DNA of 64,000 nt, taken from Apus apus (Eukaryota > Chordata > Aves > Apodiformes > Apodidae). The notes beneath the pieces were generated by a model. That model did not search any database, had not been told where the DNA came from, and saw only the letters and a list, made by a program, of their open reading frames with translations. Of this stretch, positions 49,691 to 61,430 are shown in pieces. How positions within the stretch are numbered: position 1 is the stretch's first letter; each line of letters opens with the position of its first letter. The stretch spans positions 18,171,001-18,235,000 of the forward strand of contig NC_067294.1 in NCBI RefSeq assembly GCF_020740795.1, written 5' to 3'. The position numbers and the translations under genes were made by a program.

Positions 49691-50309
49691 GGGTCTGAGA
49701 ATCACAGCACTGAGCAATCAATACTCATGGTCTGCAAGGCAGAAAACCATCTTTGATGGCTTCCTTCAGAGCTGTGCACGGTTTGTTGGATTCTTTTCCA
49801 GCATTTCAGTATTATGCTGCCTCCCTGAAGGCTGCGTGGCCCAACACTGTTCTTCTGCATAACTCTCTCTGGCACTTGACCTGAATATGCTTCTCCTGAT
49901 TAGGCAGTGACATTGTCATCTGGAAACTCTGTTTGTACATTCAAACTGTTGCCTCAGCATCAAGGTGTACCCAAGGAATTCTGAACCCAGCTGTGTGTTT
50001 GTTAGGAAGTACTGTCTGTATCTCCAGTGATCAAGTAGGACTTGAGAACTTCCACCTCCAGACTCCAGCCCCTGCTGCCATTTCCACCTCCCAGCCTATC
50101 TGATAGGAAGTGCTGGGTCTTTCTTAACTGGTGGGAGGGACAAATCTCCACACCACAAAAAAAAACAGTTCCAACATCTTTTTTCCTGCCTGCCAACCTC
50201 AGCAGAGAAAGAAAAGAATGATTAACACATCAAAAAGAAATGGGCAGTGGCTCCCAGCTTTGATTCTTTCACGTCAAAGATGAAACACCAGCAGGTCTGC
50301 AAAGGAGGT
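49691..50309. other. Intron DNA, nothing recognised
   Basis: About 600 bases. The minus strand at 50010-50032 contains a chance WRY triplet that I considered and rejected as constant exon 1. Confidence 0.5.
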
Positions 50310-50396
50310 TGAAGGTGTCCCTGCCCATGTAGAGCAGGTTGGAACTAGATGATCTTTAAGGTCCCTTCCAGCCCAAACCATTCTATGACTGTATGA
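50310..50396 (+). mobile_element. CR1 LINE, very short 3' end
   Basis: TTGAAGGTGTCCCTGCCCATG, AGCAGGTTGGAACTAGATGATC, AAGGTCCCTTCCAGCCC and the tail ATTCTATGACTGTATGA. It belongs to the main group. Confidence 0.88.
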
Positions 50397-50737
50397 AACT
50401 TCTACCCAGCACCTCTCTGCAGTCAACAGGAGACCTCACTGCCAGATGCAACAACTTCCCTCCTTTTACAAATCATACATTTATCTCAGCAACAAAACAT
50501 TCCCATTACCTCAATCAACCTTACAGGTTTTTCATATTTACCATCAGCATTGCAGTCTCAGACCTCATGTTCTGTATGAAAAAGCCTGCAATGGTTGCCT
50601 CTTTTCACTGACTAAAGACCCTTCAAAACACAAACCCTCCTCTGTCTCCTCACTTCCTCTGTGAAAGTAGAAGGATTTTGTACAAAGCTCAGAAGGCCAC
50701 AGACTGAGAACATGGAAAGTTCTACTCTACAGCAATA

Positions 50738-51144
50738 TCATAGAATGGTGAAGGTTGGAAGGGACCTTAAAGACCATCAGGTTCCAACCCCTCTGCTCTG
50801 AGCAGGGACACCTCCCACCAGACCAGGCTGCACAAGCCCCATCCAACCTGCCCTTCAACACAGCCAGGGATGGGGCAGCCACAGCTTCCCTGGGCAACCT
50901 GTTCCAGTGCCTTCCTACCCTCATGGTGAAGAATTTCTTCCTCATATCTAACCTAAATCTCCTCTCTTTCAGTTTAAAACCATGCCCCTTTCCTATCACT
51001 GTGCTCACAGGTGAAGTTTCCTCCCAGCTTTCCTGGAGCCCCTTCAGGCCCTGGAAGGTGCTCTAAGGTCTCCCTGGAGCCTTCTCTTCTCCAGGCTCAA
51101 CACCCCAACTCTCCCAGCCTGGCTCCAGGGCAGAGCTGCTCCAC
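50738..51144 (-). mobile_element. CR1 LINE, 3' fragment, main group sub-branch
   Basis: ATCATAGAATGGTGAAGG, CTCTGCTCTGAGCAGGGACA, AGACCAGGCTGCACAAGCCC, TGGTGAAGAATTTCTTCCTC, and on to GGCTCCAGGGCAGAGCTGC. The CTGCACAAGCC signature is shared with 17979-18207. Confidence 0.94.
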
Positions 51145-51491
51145 TTTCTATTCACCAGTTTCAAAAGCAATACCCTGAGCATCTGAGATGACCTTAACTA
51201 TTCACCCAACAGGTGAAGTGAGCTGTTGTGCAGCCAAAAGTAGGATCTAAGGAGATCTACAATTTTAAAGGTCAGCAGTATCACTGGATTTTGAACATTT
51301 TTTACTAACGTGACAAAAGTGTCGCAGACAATTGTATTTATGTGTGCACAAAAAGCCATGCCATGGAATTCAGACAGCTCCACTTTTTACCAGTGGTTAC
51401 TCTGAAGTGAACCATGACCAGTTCCCTCATTTTGTGCATGATGCATGATGCCTTCAAACTTTTTGAAGGCTCAAATGCTGCTCCAGCACTA
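51145..51491. other. Intron DNA, nothing recognised
   Basis: About 350 bases between two minus-strand CR1 copies; no feature seen. Confidence 0.5.
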
Positions 51492-52098
51492 AATCACAGA
51501 ACATTAGGGGTTGGAAGGGACCTCCAAAGATCATCAAGTCCAACCCCCCTGACAGAGAAGGAAAAAAACCCAAACCCCACACACCAAACAAACAACTAGG
51601 GCAGGTCACTCAGAAAGGCATCCAGACAGGTCTGGAAAGTCTCCAGAGAAGGAGACTCCAAAACCTCTCTGGGCAGCCTGTCCCAGGGCTCTGTCACCCT
51701 CACAGCAAAGAAGTTCTTCCTCATCTTGAGGTGGAACTTCCTGGGCTCCAGTTTGAATCCATTGCCCCTCGTCCTGTCCCAGGGCACAAGTGACAAGAGC
51801 TTGTCCTGCCTTTTGATGCCCTCATGTATTTAGAGACATTCATTAGATCCCCCCTCAGTCTTCTCCTCTCCAGACCAAACAGCCCCAGGTCTCTCAGCCT
51901 TTCCTCATCAGGCAGGTGCTCCAGACCCTTCCTCATCCTCGTAGCCTCCCTTGGACTCTCTCCAGCAGATCCATGTCCCTCCTGAACTGGGGAGCCCAGA
52001 ACTGGACACAACACTCCAAGTGAGGTCTCACCAGGGTGAGTAGAGGGGGAGAAGAACCTCCCTTGATCTGTTGGACACACTCCTCTTGATGCACCCCA
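51492..52098 (-). mobile_element. CR1 LINE, 3' fragment with an A/C-rich UTR insertion
   Basis: TCACAGAACATTAGGGGTTGG, CTCCAAAGATCATCAAGTCC and CTGACAGAGAAGG, then an A/C-rich block (about 51562-51594, ending CAAACAAACAAC) before AGGGCAGGTCACTCAG. The rest follows 49117-49690. The same block is in 59247-59891, so the two belong to one subfamily. Coding end open over 51796-51596 and 52080-51721, with a frameshift between. Confidence 0.95.
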
Positions 52099-52727
52099 TA
52101 GATAATCTCTGAATTTAATAAAATCAAATCTATAATCCCTAGGGCTTTAGGAAAAGCTGGGAGGGAGGAGAGGGAAGGGGAAGAAGAAAGAAAGAAAAAA
52201 ACACGTAACTCTGATGGTGGAGGGAAAAAAAACCTAAACAGGAAGATTCATTTTTAAAAACTGGATGATCTTTGGATGTTTGACTACTGAGCTTTGAACA
52301 CATGACTGGTGCTAATTAGATTTCAAGTAATTTCTTAAGTATCATGTTCTGCACAGCTCAAAGGAAAGGCTGTTGCTGTGAAGCTAAAAAGGAAGAGCAA
52401 TGATTTAATTACTGGTTTCTTCCATTCCCAGCCTGCTCAAAAGCAGATGTAGGAGCAGTCCAATGCAATCTTGCCCACTTTTTCCCAAATCCCTCAGCAT
52501 CCCACCCAAATCCCAGGCAATAGTATCAAAGACTGTTGAAATGTTTGGAAGAAAAATAAATAAATAGTTGGGCCTTCCAGGCACTGTGCATCATTTAGAG
52601 AAGATACCAACTAGACTGGGACATCCACACTCCAGAAATGAGCTAAAAATAAAATTTAAAAAGCTAGAGGTAATTAGGAGTCTCTCAACAACCCTCAACA
52701 CAATCTCAGCATTTTAGTTCTTCAACA

Positions 52728-52787
52728 GGAGCAGGTACAGGTAAGATGGAGCAGGTACAGGTAAGATGGAGCAGGTACAGGTAAGAT
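52728..52787 (+). repeat. Perfect 20-bp tandem triplicate carrying a splice-donor-like core
   Basis: Three exact copies of GGAGCAGGTACAGGTAAGAT at 52728-52747, 52748-52767 and 52768-52787. Each contains ACAG|GTAAGA, a textbook 5' splice-site consensus on the plus strand. Confidence 0.95.
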
Positions 52788-52978
52788 GAATACTGGCCAA
52801 CCCATGTGAGGAGGGAACAGCCACTTGCTGGAGCAGTGCAGAGCTTCACTTTCTGTGGAAAGCACCTATGATTGTCACTCATTTACAGGAATCAGAAAAA
52901 AAACCTGGGGTTCTCCCACAACACTAAGTGGATGACCTGTTCATTTCCGTACAACCAGAAAACAGTTTCAGAGAAGTC

Positions 52979-53034
52979 CAAGTCTCCCTGGTCTGGGTTT
53001 AGGGTCCAGGTCTCCCTGGTCTGGGTCTAGGCCT
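52979..53034. repeat. 28-bp tandem duplicate
   Basis: Two adjoining units, CAAGTCTCCCTGGTCTGGG.. and CAGGTCTCCCTGGTCTGGG.., differ at only a few positions. It lies 190 bp from the 20-bp triplicate. Confidence 0.85.
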
Positions 53035-55070
53035 GCTCCCAGTGCATGAGATGCAGTGACACTCTGTGCACTACAGGAACCACGGTGGTTCAAAGATGCC
53101 ATGAGGAAGAACAGGCCAACACAGGGCTGAGACTCCTTGCCATGGGCACAGCTAGTCATGTCTCCAGGGGGAATGGAAGTCCCTGTCCTTGGAAAGGAAT
53201 CCCAAGGCAGCTATGGCCTGGGGAGGTGGAGGAGCACAAGCTGTGGCTCAATGAGAACAAAATGCAAATCTCCTACTTTCTGCTCACCACTCAGCTCTGT
53301 CCCCTCTTGTAAGTAAATGGGAAGGGTGCAAAAAGCAGTAGCTCAGTGGATGAAAATAATGCTGATTACCTAAAAATGAGATACAAGTGCCCAAAAGCAG
53401 CACTGTCACTTCAACAGGATGGAGGAAAGAGAAAAGCAGAGCAAGGTGTAACACACCTATGTGGGTTACAGAAAAAAAATGTATGGCCACGTAGATGGAT
53501 AATTGCACTAGAAGTGAAGGATCAGTGCACAAAGATCTCCTCTATACTGAGAAATCATTAAAAAACCTGCACCTAAAGGGGTTAATAGTGTAGGAAGGAG
53601 AGGACACAGGCAGGAACTCTGAGTGATGGAGTTGTTTTAACTCCTTCAGGAATATGGTCTTGTTGCATTATTGGAAATCAACACTCTGAAGGGCTTCCTG
53701 GGCCCTGATAGGAAAGGAGAGGATTTGGAAAGGCAGCTGGGGACACTATAAACTGCTTATTCCCTTCCTGTCCCTTGGTGTGGGCTTTTCCATTCAGGCT
53801 CTTAGCCTCCTGAGGAAGAATGCTGCAGTTTTGAGAAGTCTGGCATTATTCAGATTTCTTCTGCCTCATTCACTTTCAGCTTGCCTGCCTGGCCAGATTT
53901 CCCTGTCTTGGGGCAGGTTTCATCTGGAAAGCTGAGTCTGCAATGAAAGGAAACTAGTTGGCTGCATCTTTCCTACAGTCAGGAGAAAAAGGTTTTTCTA
54001 GGGTATGAATTGGGGATTTATCTCCAGGCTTGCTTTCTTTTCCACTGCCATGGTAACTCAGTGCCATTTCACCACACGGGTGTTACCCAGCTCCTTGGAG
54101 TCTGCTTATATCAATACTAAAACATCTTCCTAACACCCTTGAGCATTTACTCCCAGAAATGCCCACCAAAGGCAGCCAGCTCCTCTGAGGAGACCTCTCA
54201 CTCTGGCTGGCAGAACACAGCCCTTCCACCAGAGTCAGCAAAGGCTGCCTTGGGCAGATCAGTTTGTCCTCAGATGATGCAAGGAGCTGGTGTTTATTGC
54301 AACGAGTTGGCAAGGCTGGTTTTTCAGTTTGCCTGGAAGGTTTCAAATAATGATTTCCATGTTGCTAATTTTAGTGGATCTAACCATTTCTTTTCTTCAT
54401 GGCCTCTGTTCTTTCTCCAGTGGTGTCACTCCATCTGATTGTCATCTGCATTTACAGTTTCATGGATCTCACAGTGGATTTGGTTTTATCTTCAGCTGCC
54501 TCTTAGGAACACGTTCCTAGAAGGGGGTGGGAAGGGCAGAAGCCACAGGGTGAGCTCTCCCTCCTCTCTTCTTGTGAATATGCTCGTGCAACACTACAAC
54601 CTCGTGCAGGGCTCACACTTCACGCTATGACAAATTCCAAGCAGAGGTGTCTCAGGGTCCGTGGGGTTCTTCTCCACAGCCTGCAATTGCCCACTCACCA
54701 TTCTGTAGCTGTTACTGAACACCAGCACTTGCTCACGTTCTCAAGCCAATCCTGCTGCTTCTCAGTGTTGCTGATTTGATTGCAGCTGGCAGGACAACCC
54801 ATCCAAAATGGAACTGGTCATTGATCAAACAGACTGGCTGCCCAGGGGCAGCTGAATGCCTGCAGCTCCTGACTAATCTATCTCCTGGGAATGACTGGCT
54901 CTAGGTCTCATCTTCCTTTAAGTCTCTGTATCACCAGGTGGATACTTGTTCCCAGATTTTCCTAGGCTGGATGGCTACAGTATCCAGTCTTGGAGTAAAC
55001 CTGTTTCCAAACACAGGCTCACTGCTTGTCTTTCCCAGCAGGGAGCAAAGGTCATGGTTTTAACTGAGAA

Positions 55071-55205
55071 CACAGAATCACAGGATGGTTTGGGTTGGAA
55101 GGGGCCTTTCAAGCTCACCTAGACCAACCACCCTGCAATGGGCACTGACATTCAACTAGATCACGCTCCCCAGAGCCCTGTCCAACTTGTCCTTGAAGGT
55201 TTCAG
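55071..55205 (-). mobile_element. CR1 LINE, short older 3' end
   Basis: CACAGAATCACAGGATGG, TTTGGGTTGGAAGGGGCC, ACCCTGCAATGGGCACTGAC, ACTAGATCACGCTCCCCAG and CTTGTCCTTGAAGG. The words ACTAGATCA and CCCCAGAGCCC place it near the copies at 9331 and 22153, but it is more decayed. Confidence 0.85.
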
Positions 55206-56185
55206 AAGTCATGGCTCTGTGTTTTTCGGCCTCCATCTACAACACAGATTTCAGCTCTTCTGGTGGTCATGACAGGCTACTCAGATAATAGCGAAAAAAG
55301 AACTTGGTGAAGGTGTCTCAGCTGATGTGTAGCTACCTGCTCTAGGAAGTGACAAACCAAATGTGACAACAGCATTTCTCTCCACCAGAATTTACTTGAG
55401 CTCACAAGTTTGTGTGACCAAATGGGATACTATAATTCATACCACAGGTGACTGAAGTCAAACCAAAATCCCACTCTCTACTTTTTCTCTGGATCTTAGT
55501 TTCTTACCAGCTCAACAGGTTGAGCTGGCACACTTGCCTTGTGTTCACACCAGCCAAACATTGCTCCATCTCCTACACACCTGAGCATTTCCCTGATGTT
55601 GTATCTGAGATTTTTTTCTGATATTTTGGGTGGGTTTTGGGTGGTCCCAAAGCCGGATTCACTGGCCATCACAACACTTGCCCACACCTGAGGCTCTGCA
55701 CGAGCAAAGCAGGGAGGACAAAGGGGAGAAACGTTCACTCTTTGTACAAGTTACTGCAGCCTGGAGGAGCCAGGCACGTTGAGCACAGCCCGGGCCATTG
55801 TTACAGAGCAGCTGTAACCTGTGTCTCATCCCTAATTTCACAAATCAGTGTTCTCCAGTGCTGGAGAACTGCTGGTTCTCCATGCTCTTTATGCGGCTAT
55901 CAATTTAATGTTCTACTTCATAAACAAACTTCAAAATAACATGTTTTAGAAGAATTCATTCTCTGTATTTCAGAAACCTCTTATCAAATGCTTCATTATT
56001 CCTGGACATTGCATCTCTTTCGTTGTTTGTGTTCTCATCCAGATAACAAAAGTCCTTATCTTCCTTTTCATTACCTGTTATGAGCAACTCCACAAGATCA
56101 TTTCTTGTTTCCTCTTCTGACACCTTTTTTTTCACAATGTTGTTACTCTACAAACACAACAGTCCTTTGTCCTGAAGATGCAGTT
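55206..56185. other. Intron DNA, nothing recognised
   Basis: About 1 kb; no exon-like or repeat sequence recognised. Confidence 0.5.
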
Positions 56186-56650
56186 CATAGAGTCACAGAA
56201 CAGAATCACATAATGATTTGGGTTGGAAGGGACCTTCAAGATCACCTAGTTCCATCCCCCCTGCATGGGCAGGGACACCTCCTACCAGCCCAGGTTGCTC
56301 CAAGCCCCATCCAACCTGCCCTTGAACACCTTCAGGGAGGGGGCAGCCACAGCCTCCCTGGGCAATCTGTTCCAGTGCCTTCCTGCCCTCGTGGTGAAGA
56401 GTTTCTTCCTAACAGTTAACCTAAATCTCCCCTCTTTCCATTTAAAACCATCACCCCTTGTCCTAGCACTGCCCTCTCTGGTGAAAAGTCCCTCCTCAGC
56501 TTTCCTGGAGCCCCTTCAGGCACTGGAAGGTGCTCTAAGGTCTCTCTGGAGCTTTCTCTTCTCCAGGCTGAACACCCCAACTCTCCCAGCCTGGCTCCAG
56601 AGCAGAGCTGCTACAGCCCAAGGATCATCTTTGTGGCCCTTCTCATTCCA
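56186..56650 (-). mobile_element. CR1 LINE, 3' fragment, main group; left arm of an inverted pair
   Basis: CATAGAGTCACAGAACAG, ATCACATAATGATTTGGG (tail partly repeated), CCCTGCATGGGCAGGGACAC, CTCCTACCAGCCCAGG, GTGGTGAAGAGTTTCTTCC and CTGGCTCCAGAGCAGAGC. It is followed 195 bp later by an oppositely oriented copy of the same group. Confidence 0.94.
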
Positions 56651-56845
56651 CCCATTAAGTCTGTGGCATCCCATCACCTTTTTGTGCCAGTATTAGCTCT
56701 CACCAGCAGCTAATTGAGTTGAAAAATAAGCTCACACAAACCTCTTCAGGCAGATCAGCTCCATGAACCAGATCACTCTGTAGGCAGAGGAGAAACGGTG
56801 CTGATCTGAGAGGACTGGAATGTATGGCAAGAACTGAAAGAAACT

Positions 56846-57034
56846 GGGTGGTAAGACCCTGGCCCAGGTTGCCCAGGGAAGCTGTGGCTGCCCCATCCCT
56901 GGCAGTGTTGAAGGGCAGGTTGGATGGGGCTTAGAGCAGCCTGGGCTGGTGGGAGGTGTCCCTGCCCATGCAGGGGGGTTGGGACTGGAAGATCTTTCAG
57001 GTCCCTTCCCATCCAAACCAGTCTGGAATTCCAT
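56846..57034 (+). mobile_element. CR1 LINE, 3' fragment, main group; right arm of an inverted pair
   Basis: ACTGGGTGGTAAGACCCTGG, CCCCATCCCTGGCAGTGTTG, GGGAGGTGTCCCTGCCCATG, GGTCCCTTCCCATCC and an imperfect tail CTGGAATTCCATGA. The overlapping minus-strand open frame of 225 codons is an antisense artefact. Confidence 0.92.
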
Positions 57035-59246
57035 GAGAAAGAACCAAGAAACCCAGAGTCAGACGGATAGAAGCTGATATGGAACAACACACAACCCATC
57101 TCTTTAGGCCACACAACCTCCCTGAAATGCAGGCTCTTCTCTGCTACAAGCATCACTATCTTCCCTGCCAGCTGCCTGCATGTTGCTTGGAATATAAGCT
57201 GGGTAAGAACAGGGAACCATCCCATTGTCCTGAATTCAAAAATCAACTCTTTTAAAAAAATTAAGCTTACTTGCAGTAAGCCTGTAACACAGGTAGAACT
57301 ACAGATATCAGGGCAGAAATGTTTCCTCCCAACTCTGCTTTGTGCAGCCTCTCTCTCCTTCCTCCATCCTCCACATCCTGGCTTAACCATCACCAAAAAA
57401 AAAAAGAAAAAGAAAAAAAGAGAATAGCAGCAAAAATCTGTCATGCTCATGGTATCAGGGATTTTTATTCTGGTTTCCTAGCAACTCCACAGGCCAACTT
57501 GGCAGCAATTTTGTACTGAGCACTAGTTAACACAGGGTTCCTGCAGCTCTTCTTAAAGAGATACTTCAAACTCTTTAATTGCCTCTTTCCTTCCATCACA
57601 AGTGGAGTGCACTCTAAGGCTGCCTGGAGGATCAGCATGAAGAGGAAGAAACACCTACATTTTACTTTTAGCTCCATTCCATTCTCTGATGATTTTTCAC
57701 TCCCCATGAGGGAACTGTGAAGAGATCTTAAACGAGTATTTAATTCAAATTAAGCAGGAGGAAAGAACAAATAGAAAATGAGAATCTGCAGATTAAAGTG
57801 AAGTTATCATCAAGGATCTCCAGCCTGGGCTGACCTCACTTCATAGCTATATAGGATCCAGAGGTAGGCCCCACAATGTCTGTTACAATGTGGGAATGGT
57901 AAAAAGAAAAACACCAGGCAAGAAGGGGGTTAATTGTAAATGCTGATGAGGATTAAGCTTCTACATTTATAGCTGACACATCATTTGAAGATTGATAAAA
58001 ACATATCAAGAAATAAACAACCACAGCATTGCTACTCATGCCTGGGAATCTATTTTCCACTGACAACAGCTACAAAGCCAACAGAAATGCTCTGAGCTCC
58101 ATCCTACTGTCTATCCAACGTGCCCCAGAAAAGATCAGAAGGTGGGTGACCTGCATGGATTTAGTTTGTGTGACCCACTGGCCTCCCTGTCAGGCCTGCC
58201 AGTTGTGACAGTGTTTTCTCTGACAGGACAAAATGTCAGTGGGGAACTGGCTCAGGATCACCCCATTATTTTGCCTGTTGGCCCAGGAGTAAACAGGGTT
58301 TTTTTCCCATTAACTGGTCTTCTACATTCAAGCTGCAGCTGGGAAGTCTGCATGTCGAGGTGGATATACTAATTTACAGCACAGAACAACAGAAATGTGC
58401 TTTGTTATGTCTCCCAGCCTCACTGCTGGAAATAGTTTTACTATATAACTGCACCCACACTCTCCAGAGGGGGAATTCAGGGTCCAGAGTGAGCCTGGCT
58501 GGTCCTTGTGAAACTCTCTGACCTTTCTTGCCCCAGTTGAAACAAGCCCAATTAAAAGCAAAAGGTGATGTTGAGCACGGTGCTTTATTTCTCCCAAGTG
58601 CAGGGATGTCTGGGAATAACTAAGGCAGATAATCTGACACTAACATTACTCACTGATTGTAATTCTTCCTTTTCCAGCTACATCTGAGGCAGACTGCTAC
58701 CTACTTGGCATCAGTTTACAGCAAAACAATAATCTACCAAGAACAGGTGATTTTCGCCATGAAGAAAAGACATGATGCATGATAACTGAGAGCACAACTC
58801 CCCTGGAAGCCTAAGGAGCAGCGTGGTGCTACCACACTCCTCCCACTGATGGTCTGTGTGTGCCACAGCTGCAGGGAACTTCCTTCTGCCAGTTTATCCT
58901 CTATATGTGACTGGATACATTTGACTCCAGGCATTTGGAAAGGACACTCTTTACCATGTCAGCCTGTCTGAGATGACAATGGGAGCAGTTTGAAATGGTC
59001 TGGTGAACACTGAAGACAAAGTATTCAGTTGCTGTAGTTATTAATTATGACCACTTAAACACCACTACAGGCATGAGTTGATTTACCACTAAAATGACAG
59101 CCTCTTGCTCCTGGCAGCACAGAGGAGCATGGCAAAGTAACACAGCACAAGCTAGTGAAGAACTGAGAGCAGAAGGGAGGAGAGTATCTTTGCCACATTC
59201 AGATCCTGAAACGTGTTTGATGTGTAAAGATCCTTGGAAATCTCAG
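57035..59246. other. CR1-free intron block, nothing recognised
   Basis: About 2.2 kb with an A-rich run at 57392-57420. No exon recognised. Confidence 0.5.
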
Positions 59247-59891
59247 AACCACAGAACATTAGGGGTTGGAAGGGACCTCCAAAGATCATCAAGTCCAACC
59301 CCCCTGACAGAGAAGGAAAAAAAACAAAACCCACACACCAAACAAACAACTAGGGCAGGTCACTCAGAAAGGCATCCCAACAGGTCTGGAAAGCCTCATG
59401 AGAAGGAGACTCTACAGCCTCTCTGGGCAGCCTGTCCCAGGGCTCTGTCACCCTCACAGCAAAGAAGTTCTTCCTCATCTTGAGGTGGAACTTCCTGGGC
59501 TCCAGTTTGAATCCATTGCCCCTCGTCCTGTCACAGGGCACAAGTGACAAGAGCTTGTCCTGCCTTCTTGATGCCCTCATGTATTGATAGACATTCATTA
59601 TATCCCCCCTCAGTCTTCTCCTCTCCAGACTGAACAGCCCCAGGTCTCTCAGCCTTTCCTCATCCAACAAATGTTCCAGTCCCTTCATCACCCTCGTAGC
59701 CTTCCTTGGACTCTCTCCAGTAGATCCCTGTCCCTCTGGATCTGGGGAGCCCAGAACTGGACACAACACTCCAAGTGAGGTCTCACCAGGCCCAAACAGA
59801 GGGGGAGGAGAACCTCCCTTGATCTGCTGGACACACTCCTCCTGATGCACCCCAAGACACCACTGGCCTTCTTGGCCACAAGGGCACATGG
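59247..59891 (-). mobile_element. CR1 LINE, 3' fragment with the A/C-rich UTR insertion
   Basis: CCACAGAACATTAGGGGTTGG, CTGACAGAGAAGG and the A/C-rich block (about 59312-59350), then AGGGCAGGTCACTCAGAAAG, and on to CTTCTTGGCCACAAGGGCAC. The sense coding end is open from 59922 to 59350, the longest uninterrupted CR1 frame in the window (190 codons including flank). It lacks the catalytic part of the reverse transcriptase. Confidence 0.95.
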
Positions 59892-61211
59892 TTGAAACAA
59901 AATCATTTTCATGTTGAAACAAAAACCCCAGTTTGGATTTTGTGTCTTAAAAAGCAGTGTTTGCAAGGTCTGCAGGCAGAGTTTGAAGGAAACCTGGGGG
60001 GGGGAACTGTTTAATTGTGCACCTTTTAGTATTATAATATTTTTAAGACAGATTTTGGCATTTTTCACTCACTGCTTTTGTTAGACCCCCTCTGCTTTTA
60101 TTCTAAGCCTGACAACAACCTGTTCTTCCTTGAAGCTCAGCTACCATATTCAAGTGATTATGTGCAAGAAAAAGACCAGAAAACTGAATCAAGAGAACTA
60201 AAGAAGGTTCAGGACTTTCCTGAACTGTTTTTGAGCTCCGCCCATGGTTTCTTGATTTATAAGTGCCTCCTAATGTATTAAAATGTCAGTGTGAAAACCC
60301 TGCTGAAATTACTCAAAGACCAGAGCTGGCTACTTGGAAAGAACTAGTTTTGGTGGTTGGCTTTCTTTCAGGGTTTGAATAATCAAGCTAGAACAAGCAA
60401 TCCACAGGACCAGGCACAAGGCCAAGGAGGTGTGATTACAGGATAGGAAGGTATAACCTAAGGCAAAATCCCTCAGCTGGCTTTAGTAACCCAGGGACAA
60501 ACACAGAGAGGGAAGGGCAGGGGACCCTCCTGCCAGTAACTGCCTCAGTGAGCCTAAGGAGATTAGCTGCACAATTAGGTCTTTAATCAGTGCCACTCCC
60601 AGCCCGGGCAGCAGCCTGTCTGGTGTGTGCCTCACTAGTACACCCCTGAGATTTGCCCTCTACATGGAGACTGAATTCCCTCTGCAGCCCCTCCAACCCC
60701 ACTGCACTCTGTGTGACAGCAAAGCACACCCACCCCCCCAACCCCCCAAGAGAGCCTGAGAATCCATCAGCACAGGACTTGCTTGTTGGTCAACAAGTTT
60801 TACAGGCTTGCTCAGCAGCTCCTTTACTGCCAAAAAAAAATAAAATAACCCAAGTCACAGGAGCCAGGCACAAGCCAGAACAGGGCCACTACCAATGAGA
60901 ATGAAGCCCTTGCTCTGTTCCTACCAACAAACTCAATCAACATCTAAGCAATTTAATTTCATCATCTTCAAAGCACTATCAAGGAATTCTGTTCTGGCTG
61001 CAGCCTCCTCAACAGAGTTTCCTGTGGGAGAAACTGCTGCTTTTAACCATGTTGCTCTGGTCAGCCCTTGGTACCTGACCCCAGCACCACCTGTGGGCTC
61101 TGCACAAGGTCCTGCAGCCTGCACCAAGTCCCTCTGCCTTCTCTGACCCTGTCCTGCCTGTGCAAGTAGAACCAGCAGCCTGTTTATCTCAGCATGAGAG
61201 ATATTAGTAAT
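59892..61211. other. Intron DNA with a C-rich tract
   Basis: About 1.3 kb. CCC-A-CCCCCCC-AA-CCCCCC at 60729-60747 would be G-rich in a minus-strand transcript. A G-run lies at 59996-60003. No exon recognised. Confidence 0.5.
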
Positions 61212-61430
61212 AAATTAGGTATTAGGAAGAAATTATTCACTACAAGGGTGGCGAGGAACTGGGATGGGTTGCCCAGGGAGGTTGTTGATGCCCCATCCCT
61301 GGAGGTTTTTGAGGCCAGGTTGGTTGAGGTTTGTGCAACCTGGTCTGGTGGTTCCCTGCTCATGGCAGGGGGGTTGGAACTGGATGATCTTTAAGGTACC
61401 TTCCAACCTGAATGATTCTATGATTCTATA
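61212..61430 (+). mobile_element. CR1 LINE, 3' fragment, variant of the main group
   Basis: TTAGGTATTAGGAAGAAATTA, peptide GLPREVVDAPSLEVFEARL, GGTGGTTCCCTGCTCATGGC, AGGTACCTTCCAACC and the tail ATTCTATGATTCTATA. The CTCATGGCAGGGGGG signature is the complement of that in 40227-40748. Confidence 0.93.

Larger units (their letters stand above)
52099..55070. other. CR1-free intron block with two minisatellite-like tandem repeats
   Basis: About 3 kb, no exon recognised. A purine-rich patch lies at 52155-52210. Tandem repeats at 52728-52787 and 52979-53034 are listed separately. Confidence 0.5.

Noticed and set aside
50010..50032. Possible constant exon 1 of PCDHA (HWRYRQ read on the minus strand)
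   Set aside because: Only the WRY triplet agrees with the expected NPDWRYSAS. Flanking residues and splice signals do not fit.
56773..57450. 225-codon open frame on the minus strand
   Set aside because: Its C-terminal half is the antisense of the plus-strand CR1 at 56846-57034, and the rest includes a low-complexity T-rich stretch. Not a gene.
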